Shown here: positions 50,335 through 61,500 of the stretch, piece by piece
Position numbering within the stretch: the first letter of the stretch is position 1
Layout: each line of letters starts with the position of its first letter
From: Myxococcales bacterium
Lineage (GTDB): Bacteria; Myxococcota_A; UBA9042
Length of the DNA stretch: 64,000 bases
Direction of reading: 5' to 3'
Assembly (NCBI GenBank): GCA_023954815.1
Contig: JAGSHB010000009.1
Coordinates: forward strand, 1 to 64,000
The notes under the pieces: model-generated
Seen by the model: only the letters and a program-made list of their open reading frames with translations
Databases searched by the model: none
Told to the model about the DNA's origin: nothing
Position numbers and translations under genes: made by a program

Positions 50335-51279
50335 CTACCAAGAGTCCAGCGTGCGGTTGTCGCAGCCGCCGACAAAGCCGCCAGCCGGCCTAAACGTACC
50401 AGCGGGGAACTCCACGTCCCATTCACCAGCCCGAAAGCGCAGCGACGCCTCCCTGTACGCGGCGGAAACTGCTCGCAGGACTTCCACATATCGCTTTCGC
50501 ACCTCCCTGTTCGGTGCATGCACGAGGGGCCTTCGCCTGCTCTTCGGCTTCTTGCCCAGAGAAAACGGGCTTGTGGCGAGTATGGCCGCCACACCAAGCA
50601 CCGTCGCGCCACTCAAGCGGCGAGCCTCGGCCGCCTCCAAATTGATGCTCTCGACAATCGCCCACACACGCTGTCGCCACTCGTTCGGCGTCAGATGCGC
50701 CCAGCACGGCAACACCGTCATCACCAGTTCCAAGACGGTGTCGAACTCGCCTGGAACTTCGACAAAGCCCTTGCGGTTTTCAGCTCGGTTCCGCTGCGTG
50801 AGGCTTGTCCAAACCCCGTAGATACGCTTGCCATGCAGCAACCACGGAGTCGACGTCGCACCGGGCCAGTCCTCAACCACCGGCACTAGGTTCTCCTTCA
50901 CGCCCTGGGATAGCAGGTAGCGAAGGCGCCAAGTCTGCGTGAACTCGTCTTCCGTGACAGGCACTTCAGTGAACCGCCGCGCCCAACTCGAGCCATCACG
51001 TTCGTTGATGGCGTTGAGTTTCTTTGTGATGTTGCAGTTGATGAACCCAACGAACTTTGACTTCACTTCGGCATTCTTGGCCGAAATCAGCATGTGATAG
51101 TGGTTTGAGAGGAAGGCGAAGCCGTGAATTAAGATGCCATTTTGCTTCTGGGCCACGGCTAGGCAACCGATGATTTGTCGGTTCACCTCCTCGCTGGGCC
51201 GGCAAAGCATCTCGCCCTTTCTTGTTCGCGTTGTGATTTCAAATAGTGCGCCGGGATGAGGCGTGCGTTCTGCTGGCAT
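50335..51279 (-). mobile_element. IS200/RAYT-like HUH (Y1) transposase
   Basis: ALFEITTRTRKGEMLCRPS...HGFAFLSNHYHMLISA (HUH as HYH) and the single-Tyr Y1 transposase architecture. Confidence 0.8.
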
Positions 51280-51406
51280 AGAGGGCGTCCTTCGACGGCT
51301 CGTCCGTTCGAGCCTCGCCCCCTATGACGCTGGCCAAGTCAAAAATCGTCGGCTCTTTCTTTCAATAATCACGATTTTCTCACGCACACCCCGAAAATTC
51401 AGCCTT

Positions 51407-51432
51407 TCGTGAAATGCCTGGCATTTGTTTGG
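51407..51432 (+). repeat. Right inverted flanking repeat of RAYT element, containing hairpin AAATGCC-T-GGCATTT
   Basis: TCGTGAAATGCCTGGCATTTGTTTGG. Confidence 0.5.
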
Positions 51433-51812
51433 CACGCAACTGCCCGATCGCCCAGTCGATGCGTATGCGACCCAGCCACATAAGGCTGCGTAAGCCGCAT
51501 CAAAAAAAAACCAAACGGCCAAAGTTGTCCGGCGTGCGTATGCCCAGACAAAACGAGATCGACCCCATCTCCGTAGCCTCAACGAGTACCTTCGGCTGAT
51601 ACGCCAGCAAAACCACAGGTAGCTCCGGATCTCGCCCGGCCTACTCCTCATCAAATACGACGCCAACTGAAGGCCCGCTGGCCGTCACACCTCGAGGTCG
51701 TCTATGAGTTCGGTTTCAACATATCCACGTGGACCCATGCTCGAGCAGCTCTGCAGCCCGATCGACACACCTCAATGTTTGGTCTGCCCGTCGAACTCAA
51801 TCTCTCGCAGCT

Positions 51813-52583
51813 CTATGCGTCTCGAACGACCACACCGCCCATGGGGCGATAGACTCCTAACGCAGAACTCGCAAGCACAGAGTCTCCGACTTCCACTTTG
51901 CCCGGGTAAGCTGCCTTCAAGTTCAGGCTAGGCACGCCCATCAGACGACAGCCGCTGACCTTCACTATCGGCGCGCGCGTACGCGTCCCAGCCACGCTCA
52001 TGGCGCTACGTTCCGAACGATTTCTCAGCTCGCACGTCGAGATCTCTGCCTCGCAGCCGTCCCGCAACCGCAACACTTCCACGCCATGCCCCACAATGCT
52101 GCACCGCTCCATAAACAGCCCAGCGACGCCTGTGATGGCCACCACAGCCGCCTCGCGCTCAGTGTCGCCCAGAAGCTCACACCCGATGAGTTTCAGTTCG
52201 CCCGCGTCAGCGTAGATCGCATCGCCGGGGCCCTGCTGTCCGTGGCACCCAAAGATCCGACAATCGGACAGCGTCACAGTCGAAAAGCCGCGGACACTCA
52301 GCCCGCCACCGACCTCATCCGTGCCGCCCGTCAGAGAGATGCCATGCAGGTGAACCCGCAGCCCGTCAGCATCGACGCGAAACACCCCGCCACCGTCAGG
52401 TCCTGGGCGGACAATCACACCCGCCCCGGCCGCCTTCAGCGTCACGCTCCGTTGCACCGCCAACCCCGCGAGATGCACGCCCGGCATCAACACCAGCGTC
52501 GCACCATCTTCGGCTGTCGCCATCGCGTGGCCCAGGTCGTCTCCGGCCGCAATTTCAGTCGCGCCGCCGCTCGGGTCGCTCAT
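51813..52583 (-). CDS. Right-handed parallel beta-helix protein
   Basis: Repeated rungs: VTLSDCRIFGCHG...LKLIGCELLGDT...LFMERCSIVGHG...AEISTCELRNRS...VKVSGCRLMG. 3 bp downstream of the DUF4157-calpain gene. Confidence 0.75.
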   Translation of the reverse strand: MSDPSGGATEIAAGDDLGHAMATAEDGATLVLMPGVHLAGLAVQRSVTLKAAGAGVIVRPGPDGGGVFRVDADGLRVHLHGISLTGGTDEVGGGLSVRGFSTVTLSDCRIFGCHGQQGPGDAIYADAGELKLIGCELLGDTEREAAVVAITGVAGLFMERCSIVGHGVEVLRLRDGCEAEISTCELRNRSERSAMSVAGTRTRAPIVKVSGCRLMGVPSLNLKAAYPGKVEVGDSVLASSALGVYRPMGGVVVRDA

Positions 52584-52586
52584 CGG

Positions 52587-54869
52587 CTAGTCATCCTGCT
52601 GAGGAATGGCTGCATTGATCCCGATGCTCTCGAACAGATCCCGGAATTGCGCGCCCGTCAGGCCCTTCGGGTGCTTGCGCGCAGCCGGCCCCCACGGATT
52701 CTGCAGATAGATCAGACCGTCTTTCACTTCACGGAAGACGTACGCGTGGTTGCCATGAACATTCAGCGAGGAAGAAAGTGTTCCCTCAAACTGGTAGGTG
52801 GCCACCAAGTCTTCGGCGGTCGCAGGGCCCTTGTCTGCCTGGTAGTCGATTTGTACTGCACCACCCGAGTAAGCCACTGAGCCGTCGTCGACCTGTGCGC
52901 CGACCAATTCGCCCTTGCCGTCGTCCCGCACCGAAGAGCTGTTGCCACCCTTGTCGCGAATCCTGACGGTGTTCTTCTTCACTTCAGCGCTGCCGCCTTC
53001 CTTGTCCTTGAGTTTGCCGCTGTAGCTGCCGCCGCTACCCGAGAACACACCTTCAATGCTGCGCTGGTCGATTTGGTCTTTCGTACCGCACACAACCGCC
53101 TTGTTCTCGGCCTGGAACTGCTCAAACCGAGCGACCACATCCGACTCGCGCGGCATGGCCGAACGCGTACTGCGCACGCCGGTCAGCTCTTCCATCGCCT
53201 GCGAGGACACGCCGCCACCGCCGATCTCCTCGTAGCCGCCCTTCCATTGTGCATAGGCTTTCTCGATCACCGCTGGCCACAGCGCCTGATTGTTCGGATT
53301 AAAGCTGCTGTCGCTCATGGCGTAGGCCATCCGCGATCCGCCGCGCCGTGTGGGCATGTAGGCGTCCACCTCCACCTCGACGGGCTTGAAGCTGCCACCA
53401 CGACTCATCTGCTGGAATGTCACTTTGTAGGTGCCCGTCGATGCGTCGTAGTCGATCATGTTCTTGATGATGTCCGGGTTGGACGCTGCCACGGCACCCA
53501 TCGCAGCGATGAGGTAGCAATCGCCGAGCGCGCCCTGGTCCACGTCCATCACCGATGCCGCCGCCACATCATCCCGTGCGAGAAACAGCTCGCCCTCATA
53601 CTTCTTGAAGCTATAATCCTCGAGGCCGCCGTCATCATCGTTGGATAGGCGAGGCTGCATCTTGAACAGCTTCGGATCGACGGCACCGACCTTGCCCTTG
53701 GGCCGGGTGAGCACCTCGACAACCAACTGACCGTCCTGGCCGCGCAGCGCCTCGACGGCCTCGCCCTCGCTGACGGTGAACTTCGCACCAGCTTCGCCAA
53801 TGAGCTCGGCGTCAGCCGTCAAAATGCCAAACGTGCCGGGATTCGGCAGGACGACCTGCTCAACTGGTTCGACCGGCGTGTCGTCCTGGCTTGGCGACGC
53901 TGCCTTTTCGATAGACCCAATCATTCGGCCGAGCAGCGCATCATCCATCCAAAGCGCGTCGATGCTGGCGTCACCCGTGAACGTGTAGGCGCCCTCCACC
54001 AAGATGAGCATCTCTAAAACGATGTCATCCCGGTCATTCGGCGTAATCGGCGTCGCACCACCGTCCGTGACCATCGCCCACAACTCGATCAACTCTCGCC
54101 AACCGGCGGTGGGGGATAAGCCCTTGATCATCTCGTCGACCGTCGCGTTGGTGAGCGACGAAATCGGCTTGCCCTTGGTCTTCTTGAACTGGACCGCCGA
54201 CTTCTTCTGCACAGCAGCGCCGCCAGAGCCGTTGCCGCCGCCGGAGATCTGGTCGAGTTTGCCTTCCGCGGACTGCCCGCTGGTCACCAGGCTCGCCACT
54301 TCATCGGCTTGCTTTTCGAAGGTGTCGCCGTCCGATCCAACACCACCCTCTGGCATCAGGCCAGCGCGTTGCTGCACGAGGTGCGTCGCTTCATGGGCGG
54401 CTGTATGGAGGTCAGGCTGCTGTGCGAAGGCCACATCGTTGCCCATCGCATACGCCTCGGCGCCCATCTCTTCCGCCGCCGCACCGCCTGCGCCGCCCAC
54501 ATGGGCCTGAGCGCCGGACACGTCGTGGTGACCAAACGCGTTCTGAATCGTGGCCAGATGGGGCAGGGCGCTGCCGCCTCCGCGCACGCCCTGGGCCGCG
54601 ACCTGCGGTACAAGTCGGCCGTGACCACCCTGCGGCGGCGCCACAGCTGCAGCACCCTGGTTGTAGGACATGCCGCGCAGTGCATCACGTGCGTCTCCGC
54701 CCTGTTGCGCTGCGGGCTTGCTCTGTGCGCTCGACTGACCGCCACGCTGACCTGATTTTTGCTGCTGTTTCACGGTGGGCTCCGGGATGTTCGTCGACCC
54801 TGGTGTTCGAGCCTGCCTTTCGGCGGCGAACCAAAGCCGACAAGAGTTTAGCTCTGCCATCGCCGACAT
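52587..54869 (-). CDS. DUF4157 (eCIS core-type) + calpain-like (C2) cysteine protease protein
   Basis: DUF4157: [59 protein letters not shown]. Calpain: [21 protein letters not shown] (Cys), [12 protein letters not shown] (His), LQNPWG (Asn). Start may be later ([12 protein letters not shown]). Confidence 0.9.
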   Translation of the reverse strand: MSAMAELNSCRLWFAAERQARTPGSTNIPEPTVKQQQKSGQRGGQSSAQSKPAAQQGGDARDALRGMSYNQGAAAVAPPQGGHGRLVPQVAAQGVRGGGSALPHLATIQNAFGHHDVSGAQAHVGGAGGAAAEEMGAEAYAMGNDVAFAQQPDLHTAAHEATHLVQQRAGLMPEGGVGSDGDTFEKQADEVASLVTSGQSAEGKLDQISGGGNGSGGAAVQKKSAVQFKKTKGKPISSLTNATVDEMIKGLSPTAGWRELIELWAMVTDGGATPITPNDRDDIVLEMLILVEGAYTFTGDASIDALWMDDALLGRMIGSIEKAASPSQDDTPVEPVEQVVLPNPGTFGILTADAELIGEAGAKFTVSEGEAVEALRGQDGQLVVEVLTRPKGKVGAVDPKLFKMQPRLSNDDDGGLEDYSFKKYEGELFLARDDVAAASVMDVDQGALGDCYLIAAMGAVAASNPDIIKNMIDYDASTGTYKVTFQQMSRGGSFKPVEVEVDAYMPTRRGGSRMAYAMSDSSFNPNNQALWPAVIEKAYAQWKGGYEEIGGGGVSSQAMEELTGVRSTRSAMPRESDVVARFEQFQAENKAVVCGTKDQIDQRSIEGVFSGSGGSYSGKLKDKEGGSAEVKKNTVRIRDKGGNSSSVRDDGKGELVGAQVDDGSVAYSGGAVQIDYQADKGPATAEDLVATYQFEGTLSSSLNVHGNHAYVFREVKDGLIYLQNPWGPAARKHPKGLTGAQFRDLFESIGINAAIPQQDD

Positions 54870-55036
54870 GCACTCACGAGGCTGGAATTACGTTCAATCG
54901 GTGAGTCCTGCGCACCCCGCCCGCTCGCCACACCTGCGGCTTGAAATCGGACCAAATGACGCTACCTTTAGAGCGAAGGGTTGGTACAATCGCCCTTCTG
55001 GCCGCAAGGCAGCTCGTGCGCGGCAGGGAGAGCATC

Positions 55037-55483
55037 ATGAAATTCAAGCATATCCTCGTCACAACTGATCTGTCCGAGGCCGCGGAGCGTGCGTTTGATT
55101 ACGCGCGCACGATGGCTGAGGAATCTGGCGCAAAAGTGACCTTGCTCCACGTCGTTGAAGCCACACGGGTCGTGCCACACGGGGCCCCGTTCGCGCCGCC
55201 CATGCCCAGTCCGGGGTTGGATGGTGTCTTGGCCAATGCGAAGGAAGCGACGGCCAAACAAGCGGCTGCATTCGAAGGGCTCGATCTCAACGTCGCTGTC
55301 GATTTGGCCGGTGATGTGGCGCCAGCCATCAACGCCGCAGTGGTAGAGCATGGCTGCGATGTGGTGGTCATCTCTACCCACGGACGCTCTGGCCTCCGCC
55401 GACTCGTCCTTGGCAGTGTCGCTGAAGCTGTCCTACGGCACGTGCACGTGCCGGTGCTGTGTGTGCCCGCGCTGGAGGGCTAG
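55037..55483 (+). CDS. Universal stress protein (UspA family)
   Basis: MKFKHILVTTDLSEAAERAFDYARTMAEESGAKVTLLHVVE...CDVVVISTHGRSGLRRLVLGSVAEAVLRHVHVPVLCVP. Confidence 0.96.
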   Translation: MKFKHILVTTDLSEAAERAFDYARTMAEESGAKVTLLHVVEATRVVPHGAPFAPPMPSPGLDGVLANAKEATAKQAAAFEGLDLNVAVDLAGDVAPAINAAVVEHGCDVVVISTHGRSGLRRLVLGSVAEAVLRHVHVPVLCVPALEG

Positions 55484-55737
55484 CACCTCCGAATGCGCGC
55501 TCAGGCTCCCGGATCGGGTGTCCGTGACAACGGTCTTCAGACCGGCTAGAAACTATTTAATAGTTGACGTTATCTAGCTGAGTTGGTGGCGTATTTTGGC
55601 AGAGCCGCGGGTTTCAGCGATGGCGCTCGGGAACATGTTTGCCCGGTTAGACGTTGACGAGCGCTCGGTGGCCGACCTATTTGTCCGCCGGGTCGTTTCG
55701 CCCAATTGTCGTGAAAAACCCATAGGCTCTCTGACCG

Positions 55738-57225
55738 ATGATTCGTCTTTTCATCCAGCCCGCATGCGCTCGCATTGTGCCCGCCCTTGTTCTCTGGGCC
55801 GGCGTCGCCGTCGTCGTCGCCATCGGCGGCTGCGGTTCGGTCGTGCATTCGGTCAACCGCAATCCGAAGCCACTGGCGCATGTGCCCGCGCAGTTCAGCC
55901 GGTCGGGCAAGGCACCTCGGGTCCAGGCCCGCTGGTGGACGATTTTTGCTGATGATGGACTCAGCGGCATGTGCGACGCAGCGATTGCGGGAAACTTGGA
56001 TCTGAAGCGTGCCAGATTGCGGATGGTGCAGGCAGCGGCAGTTGCCAGACAGCGTGGTGCGACGCTGCTTCCCACAGCCAGTGTCGGCGGGCAGCTCGGG
56101 GCTGCCCAGCAGAACTTCTTTTTCGGTGGTCCCAACGGCGCCAACAGTCTCGTGCAGGTGACGTTCCCGGTGAACCTCAGCGTCAACTGGGAGGTGGACC
56201 TGTGGGGGCGCGCGCTGAATCAAAAGCGCGCGGCGGAAGGCGATGTGCGAGCGCTCGACCACGACCGGAACGCCCTCGCGCTCAGTCTGACAGCCCAGGT
56301 GGCAGATGTTTGGCTGCGGCGAGTCGAGGCGCATGCCCGTTTGGCGTTGCTCGACGCCCAGCACAAGCTCAATCAAGAGTTACTGCAGCTGACACAGCTG
56401 CGCTTTGGCCAAGGGATGGCCACCGCGGTCGATGTTCTTCAACAGCAGCAGCAGCTTGAGGCGGTCGAGAGTCAGCGCCCCACCCTCGAGCTCAGCAAGG
56501 AGTTGGCCCACAACCAACTGCTGGCGCTGATGGGCAAGTCTCCGGGTGCCAAACTGCCCGCACCCGACGTGGCAATGCTGCCCAAGCTTCCGCCGCTACC
56601 TACGACCGGCGTGCCAGTGAAACTGCTTGCGCGGCGTCCCGACGTGCGGTCAGCGAAGCAGCGCGTGCTGGCTGCCGACCATCGCCTTGCCTCTGCCAAA
56701 GCAGGTTTTTTGCCGGCGCTCAGAATCGGCGGATCAACCGGTTTTCAGGGCCGCGCTGACCCGTACGCCTTTTTCGAGAACTTCGTGTGGAATCTCGTCG
56801 GCGGGGTCACTGCACCACTGTTTCAAGGCGGTCGGATCAAGGCCGAGGTCGCGCGTAGCAACGCGGTGCTCGCCGAATCGGTGCTCGCCTACACAGCCGT
56901 TGTGCAGAAGGCGCTGTGGGAGGTCGAAAACGCATTGACCCAGCATCGTCGGCAGAGCGAGCAGCTCGCAGCCATCGCGCAGCGGCTTGAACTCGCAAGT
57001 GCGACCCTCTCCCAGACGCGCCGCCGATTTGCCGCGGGTCAATCCAACTACCTGCCGGTGCTCCAAGCGCTCGCTGCCCATCAACGACTTGAGTCCGATC
57101 ACATCGGGGCACAGCGGCAGTTGCTCTCCACACGCATCGCGCTGTACCGCGCCCTTGCTGGCACCGATAAATCGGGCACCGGCAGCGCAATGCAGGGCCA
57201 GGCGCTACCGCCAGGATCGAAGTGA
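55738..57225 (+). CDS. NodT/TolC-family outer membrane factor lipoprotein
   Basis: Lipobox (IGGCG); WEVDLWGRALNQKRAAEGDV, QLRFGQGMATAVDVLQQQQQLEAVE, LLARRPDVRSAKQRVLAADHRLASAKAGFLPAL, PLFQGGRIKAEV. Confidence 0.95.
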   Translation: MIRLFIQPACARIVPALVLWAGVAVVVAIGGCGSVVHSVNRNPKPLAHVPAQFSRSGKAPRVQARWWTIFADDGLSGMCDAAIAGNLDLKRARLRMVQAAAVARQRGATLLPTASVGGQLGAAQQNFFFGGPNGANSLVQVTFPVNLSVNWEVDLWGRALNQKRAAEGDVRALDHDRNALALSLTAQVADVWLRRVEAHARLALLDAQHKLNQELLQLTQLRFGQGMATAVDVLQQQQQLEAVESQRPTLELSKELAHNQLLALMGKSPGAKLPAPDVAMLPKLPPLPTTGVPVKLLARRPDVRSAKQRVLAADHRLASAKAGFLPALRIGGSTGFQGRADPYAFFENFVWNLVGGVTAPLFQGGRIKAEVARSNAVLAESVLAYTAVVQKALWEVENALTQHRRQSEQLAAIAQRLELASATLSQTRRRFAAGQSNYLPVLQALAAHQRLESDHIGAQRQLLSTRIALYRALAGTDKSGTGSAMQGQALPPGSK

Positions 57226-58505
57226 TGATGAAGACTGCGCTGAAGATATTGCTGCCGCTGCTGATCGTCGCCATCGGTGCCGGTGTCGCCATGCGGATGG
57301 TGAAGACTCGCCCAAAGGCCAAGCGTGCCAAACCGCGGGCCTCTGCCATGTTGGTGGATGTCATCACCGTCAAAACTGGCGCCCATGCCACGGCGGTCTC
57401 TGCGACCGGCTCAGTCGTCGCAGAGCGGACTGTGCTACTGCACCCGCAGGTCGCTGGTGTCATTCGGAGCGAGGCGATCGGGTTTGAGGTAGGGCGTCAC
57501 TTCAAGAAGGGCGAACTCATCGTGCGGATCGATGATCGGGATCACCGTCTCAACATCAAGCAGCGCCGCGCTGCTGTCACCACCGCACAGTTCGAACTGA
57601 CCATGGAGCGGGGGCGCGCTCACGTTGCCAAGCATGAGTGGAAGCTGTTGGCTCGTAGCAATGTGAAGACGACCAGCGCAGGACGGGCGCTGGCCTTGCG
57701 TCAGCCGCAAAAGGCAGCGGCGCAGGCCCGCATCGACCAAGCCAAGGCGGCGCTTGAACAGGCCAAGCTCAATCTGAGCCGGACCGAGGTGCGCGCGCCG
57801 TTTGACTGCGTTGTGCGCGAAAAACGGGCATCTCTGGGTCAAATGGTCTCGCCGAACGCACCCATCGCCCGGCTCGTGGGCACCGGGCGCTTCTTCGTGC
57901 AAGTGTCGGTGCCGATGTCGCAGTTGAAGGCTGTTTCGGTACCAGGATACAACGCAAGAGTAGGTGCAGCGGTTCGCATCAGACAGCGGACGGGCGCCGA
58001 CGATGAAGCGGTGCGAAAAGGCCGTGTTGTGCGCCTGTTGACTGATCTGGACCCCAACGGACGCATGGCGCGCTTGCTGGTGGCTGTCGATCATCCACTG
58101 GAGGCGCCGGCCAAGCACCCTGAAGGAAAGGCGTGGCTGCCGCTGCTCATCGGAGCCTACGTTGGGGTGGAGATTGAAGGCCGGGTGCTCGAAGGCGTCA
58201 TCTCTGTGCCGCGTCTCGCTGTTCATGAAGGTGGCCGGGTCTGGGTAGCGAACAAGCGCAAGCTCGACATCCGCACCGTCCATATTGTCTGGCGGCAGGC
58301 CACACATGTGCTCGTTGATAGTGGATTGTCGGACGGCGAACGGGTGGTTGTGAGTCCAATCCCACGTCCGCAACCGGGGATGGGGCTGAAAATCAAAGGC
58401 GACACACCGAAAGCGAGCGACAAACGAGGCAAGCCCGGGAAGGTCTCTGACGCCGGCGCGGCGAGCGGCTCCGGGCGCTCAGCCCGTGCGGAGGCCCGGC
58501 CATGA
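57222..58505 (+). CDS. RND periplasmic adaptor (HlyD/MFP)
   Basis: VLLHPQVAGVIRSEAIGFEVGRHFKKGELIVRIDDRDH...RTEVRAPFDCVVREKRASLGQMVSPNAPIARL. Confidence 0.93.
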   Translation: MMMKTALKILLPLLIVAIGAGVAMRMVKTRPKAKRAKPRASAMLVDVITVKTGAHATAVSATGSVVAERTVLLHPQVAGVIRSEAIGFEVGRHFKKGELIVRIDDRDHRLNIKQRRAAVTTAQFELTMERGRAHVAKHEWKLLARSNVKTTSAGRALALRQPQKAAAQARIDQAKAALEQAKLNLSRTEVRAPFDCVVREKRASLGQMVSPNAPIARLVGTGRFFVQVSVPMSQLKAVSVPGYNARVGAAVRIRQRTGADDEAVRKGRVVRLLTDLDPNGRMARLLVAVDHPLEAPAKHPEGKAWLPLLIGAYVGVEIEGRVLEGVISVPRLAVHEGGRVWVANKRKLDIRTVHIVWRQATHVLVDSGLSDGERVVVSPIPRPQPGMGLKIKGDTPKASDKRGKPGKVSDAGAASGSGRSARAEARP

Positions 58506-61500
58506 CGCCGAAAGAGGCCAACGCCCAGGCGATGTCTGCGCTCAAAAAGGGCCCCATCGCGTGGATGACCAACAACGCGGTCGCCGCCAACCTGCTCATG
58601 ATCGTGCTGATTGTTGGCGGTCTCTTCGTCGGTCGCAGCGTCAAGCAGGAGGTGTTCCCCGAGGTTGAGCTCGATGTGATCAACATCTCGGTGCCGTATC
58701 CGGGGGCGAGCCCCAGCGAGGTCGAAGAGGGCATCATCTTGGCGGTCGAGGAGGCTGTTCGGGGTGTCGACGGCATCAAGCAGGTGACCTCCCAAGCTAA
58801 CGAGTCGGCCGCTTCCATCCGGGTTGAGCTGATGCTCGGCGCTGACAAAGACAGGGCCCTTAACGACATCAAAAGCGCCGTCGACCGCATCACCTCCTTG
58901 CCGAAGGACGCGGAACGACCGGTGGTGGCGCTTCTCGTGCGTCGCTCCGAAGTGATCAGCCTCATGGTCTATGGCGACGCCGAAGAGGCGCTTTTGCGCC
59001 AACTCGCTGAAAGTATGCGGACGCAGTTGTTGGCCAGCCACAAGATTACCCAGGCGGAGGTCAGCGGCGTTCGCAAGTTGGAGATCAGCGTCGAGGTGCC
59101 GCAGGACAAGCTGCGCGAATACAACCTGACCCTCGATCAGGTCGCTACGGCAGTGCGGGTCGGCGCGGTTGATCTGCCAGGCGGCGCGGTGAAGACCCAA
59201 GGCGGCGAGATCTTGGTTCGCACCACCGAGCGTCGCAATCGCGGCCAGGAGTTCAGCGACATCCCGGTCATCAGCCGGCCAGATGGCACCTCGGTGCGTC
59301 TCGGAGATATCGCCAGGATCGTCGACGGTTTTGAAGAGTCAGACAGCGCCACAACTTACAATGGCAAGCCTGCCGCACGGGTGCAGGTCTACCGCGTCGC
59401 TGACCAAACGCCGGTGGAGATCGCCGACGCCGTGCGCGCCTTCCTACCCAAAGCGCTGCCCAACCTCCCTGAGGGGGTCAAAGTCGCCACCTGGAACGAC
59501 CGCTCCCAGACGTTCCGTGACCGTGTCGACCTGCTCCGTCGCAACGCGATTATGGGGCTCATCATGGTCCTCGTTGCCCTGGGCCTCTTTCTTGAGGTGC
59601 GGCTGGCCTTCTGGGTCACCATGGGCATCCCCATTTCGTTCATGGGGGCGCTGCTGCTCATGCCCGTGATGGACGTCTCCATCAACATGATCAGCCTGTT
59701 CGCGTTCATCGTCACGCTCGGCATCGTCGTGGATGACGCCATCGTGGTCGGCGAGAGCATCTATCATCGAATTCAGGCTGGTGAACGCGGCCTGGAGGCT
59801 GCCATCAACGGCGCCCACGAAGTCGCGGTTCCGGTGGTCTTCTCGATTCTGACGACCATCACGGCGTTCATGCCCCTGTTCTTTGTACCGGGTTTTTCGG
59901 GGAAACTGTTTAGAAACATCCCCGCCATCGTGGTCAGCGTGCTGATCATCTCCCTCATTGAGTCCCTCTTTGTCCTGCCCGCCCACCTGGGGCACATGCG
60001 GCAGGCGCGCGGCGAGGGGCTGTTTGCATTTCTGGCGAAGCAGCAGGGCAAAGTCAGTACAGGTCTCGAGCGTTTCATCGAGGTGATCTACACGCCAATC
60101 GTCAAAACGGCCGGGCGTTGGCGCTACACCACGGTCGGTCTCGGAATTGCGTCGCTGATCGTGGCGGTGGGGTTGATTGCGGGTGGCCGCATCGAGTTTT
60201 CGTTCCTGCCGGCGGTGCAAGGCGACATGATCACCGCAAACGCCACGCTACCCTTCGGCTCTCCCGTAGCACGGACTCGTGTGGTGAAGGACCGCATCAT
60301 GGAGGCCGCCGACAGGGTGCTCGCCCGCCATGGCGGCGGCAAGATTCGCCGGGGGATGTACGGCCGGGTCGGTAGTCTCGCGGCGCGTAGAGGACACGGT
60401 GGCGGTTCTGCCAGCGGTGGTAGTCACTTGACCTCGGCGCAGTTGTTTCTGGTGCCCATGGACAAGCGCGCGGTGACGGCGGAACAGATCGCCAATGAGT
60501 GGCGAGCCGAGGTCGGCGAGCTGGCGGGGGTCGAGAGCCTTACGTTCGTCTACAAGACCGGGCCTTCCGCTGGGCAGCCTGTACACGTCGAGTTGCGCCA
60601 TCGAGACCTCGCCACACTCGAGCGTGCGGCAGAGCAGCTAGCTGGGCACTTAGCGACGTATGCAGGGGTCAAGGACATCGATGATGGCTTCTCCGCTGGC
60701 AAGCCCCAACTCGACTTCAAGCTGCGCCCCGAAGCGGCCAGCCTGGGCATTACCGCCGCCACCCTCGGCAGGCAACTGCGCGGCTCTTTTTACGGTATCG
60801 AAGCGCTCAGGCAGCAGCGCGGACGAGATGAGATTCGGGTGATGGTCAGGTTGCCAGAAGCCGCCCGACGGTCGGAGCGAGACATCGAGCAGTTGATGCT
60901 GCGAGGGCAGGGCGGCCAGGAGATCGCCTTGGCTGAGGCGGCGGAGGTGCGGCGCGGCCACAGCTATACGTCGATCGTCCGCATCGACGGCGCGCGAACA
61001 GTTGATGTGACCGCCGAGATGGACAAAGGCAAGGGCAGTTCAGGCAAGGTGCTCCATGCGCTGAAAACGAACTACCTGCCCGAGTTGATGGCCAGTTTTC
61101 CCGGTTTGGACTACAAATTCGGCGGCTCCCGGCGTCAGCGCAACGATTCGCTGAGCTCCCTCGCGCGCGGCTTTATGTTCGCCATGATCATCATCTACGC
61201 GCTCCTGGCGATTCCATTTCGCAGCTACGTGCAGCCCGCCGTGGTCATGAGCGCCATTCCCTTTGGAATCGTAGGTGCGGTCGCAGGCCATCTCCTGATG
61301 GGATTTGAGCTGAGCGTCATCAGTATGATGGGGATCGTCGCCCTGAGCGGGGTGGTGGTCAATGACTCCCTTGTGTTGGTCGACACCGCCAATCGACGAC
61401 GAAGACGCACCGGAGACAGCCATTTTGATGTGATCACATGGGCCGCGGCTCGTCGGTTCAGACCCATCATGCTCACCTCGCTGACCACATTCTTGGGCCT

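Noticed and set aside
51322-51666. 114-aa ORF and fragments of protein-like sequence (VYEFGFNISTWTHARAAL) in other frames at about 51650-51850
   Set aside because: Could be gene remnants beside the RAYT, but no family recognised and frames are broken; not supportable without a search.
55531-55544. CGGTCT-TC-AGACCG hairpin after uspA
   Set aside because: Short stem with 2-nt loop and no T-run; insufficient for a terminator call.
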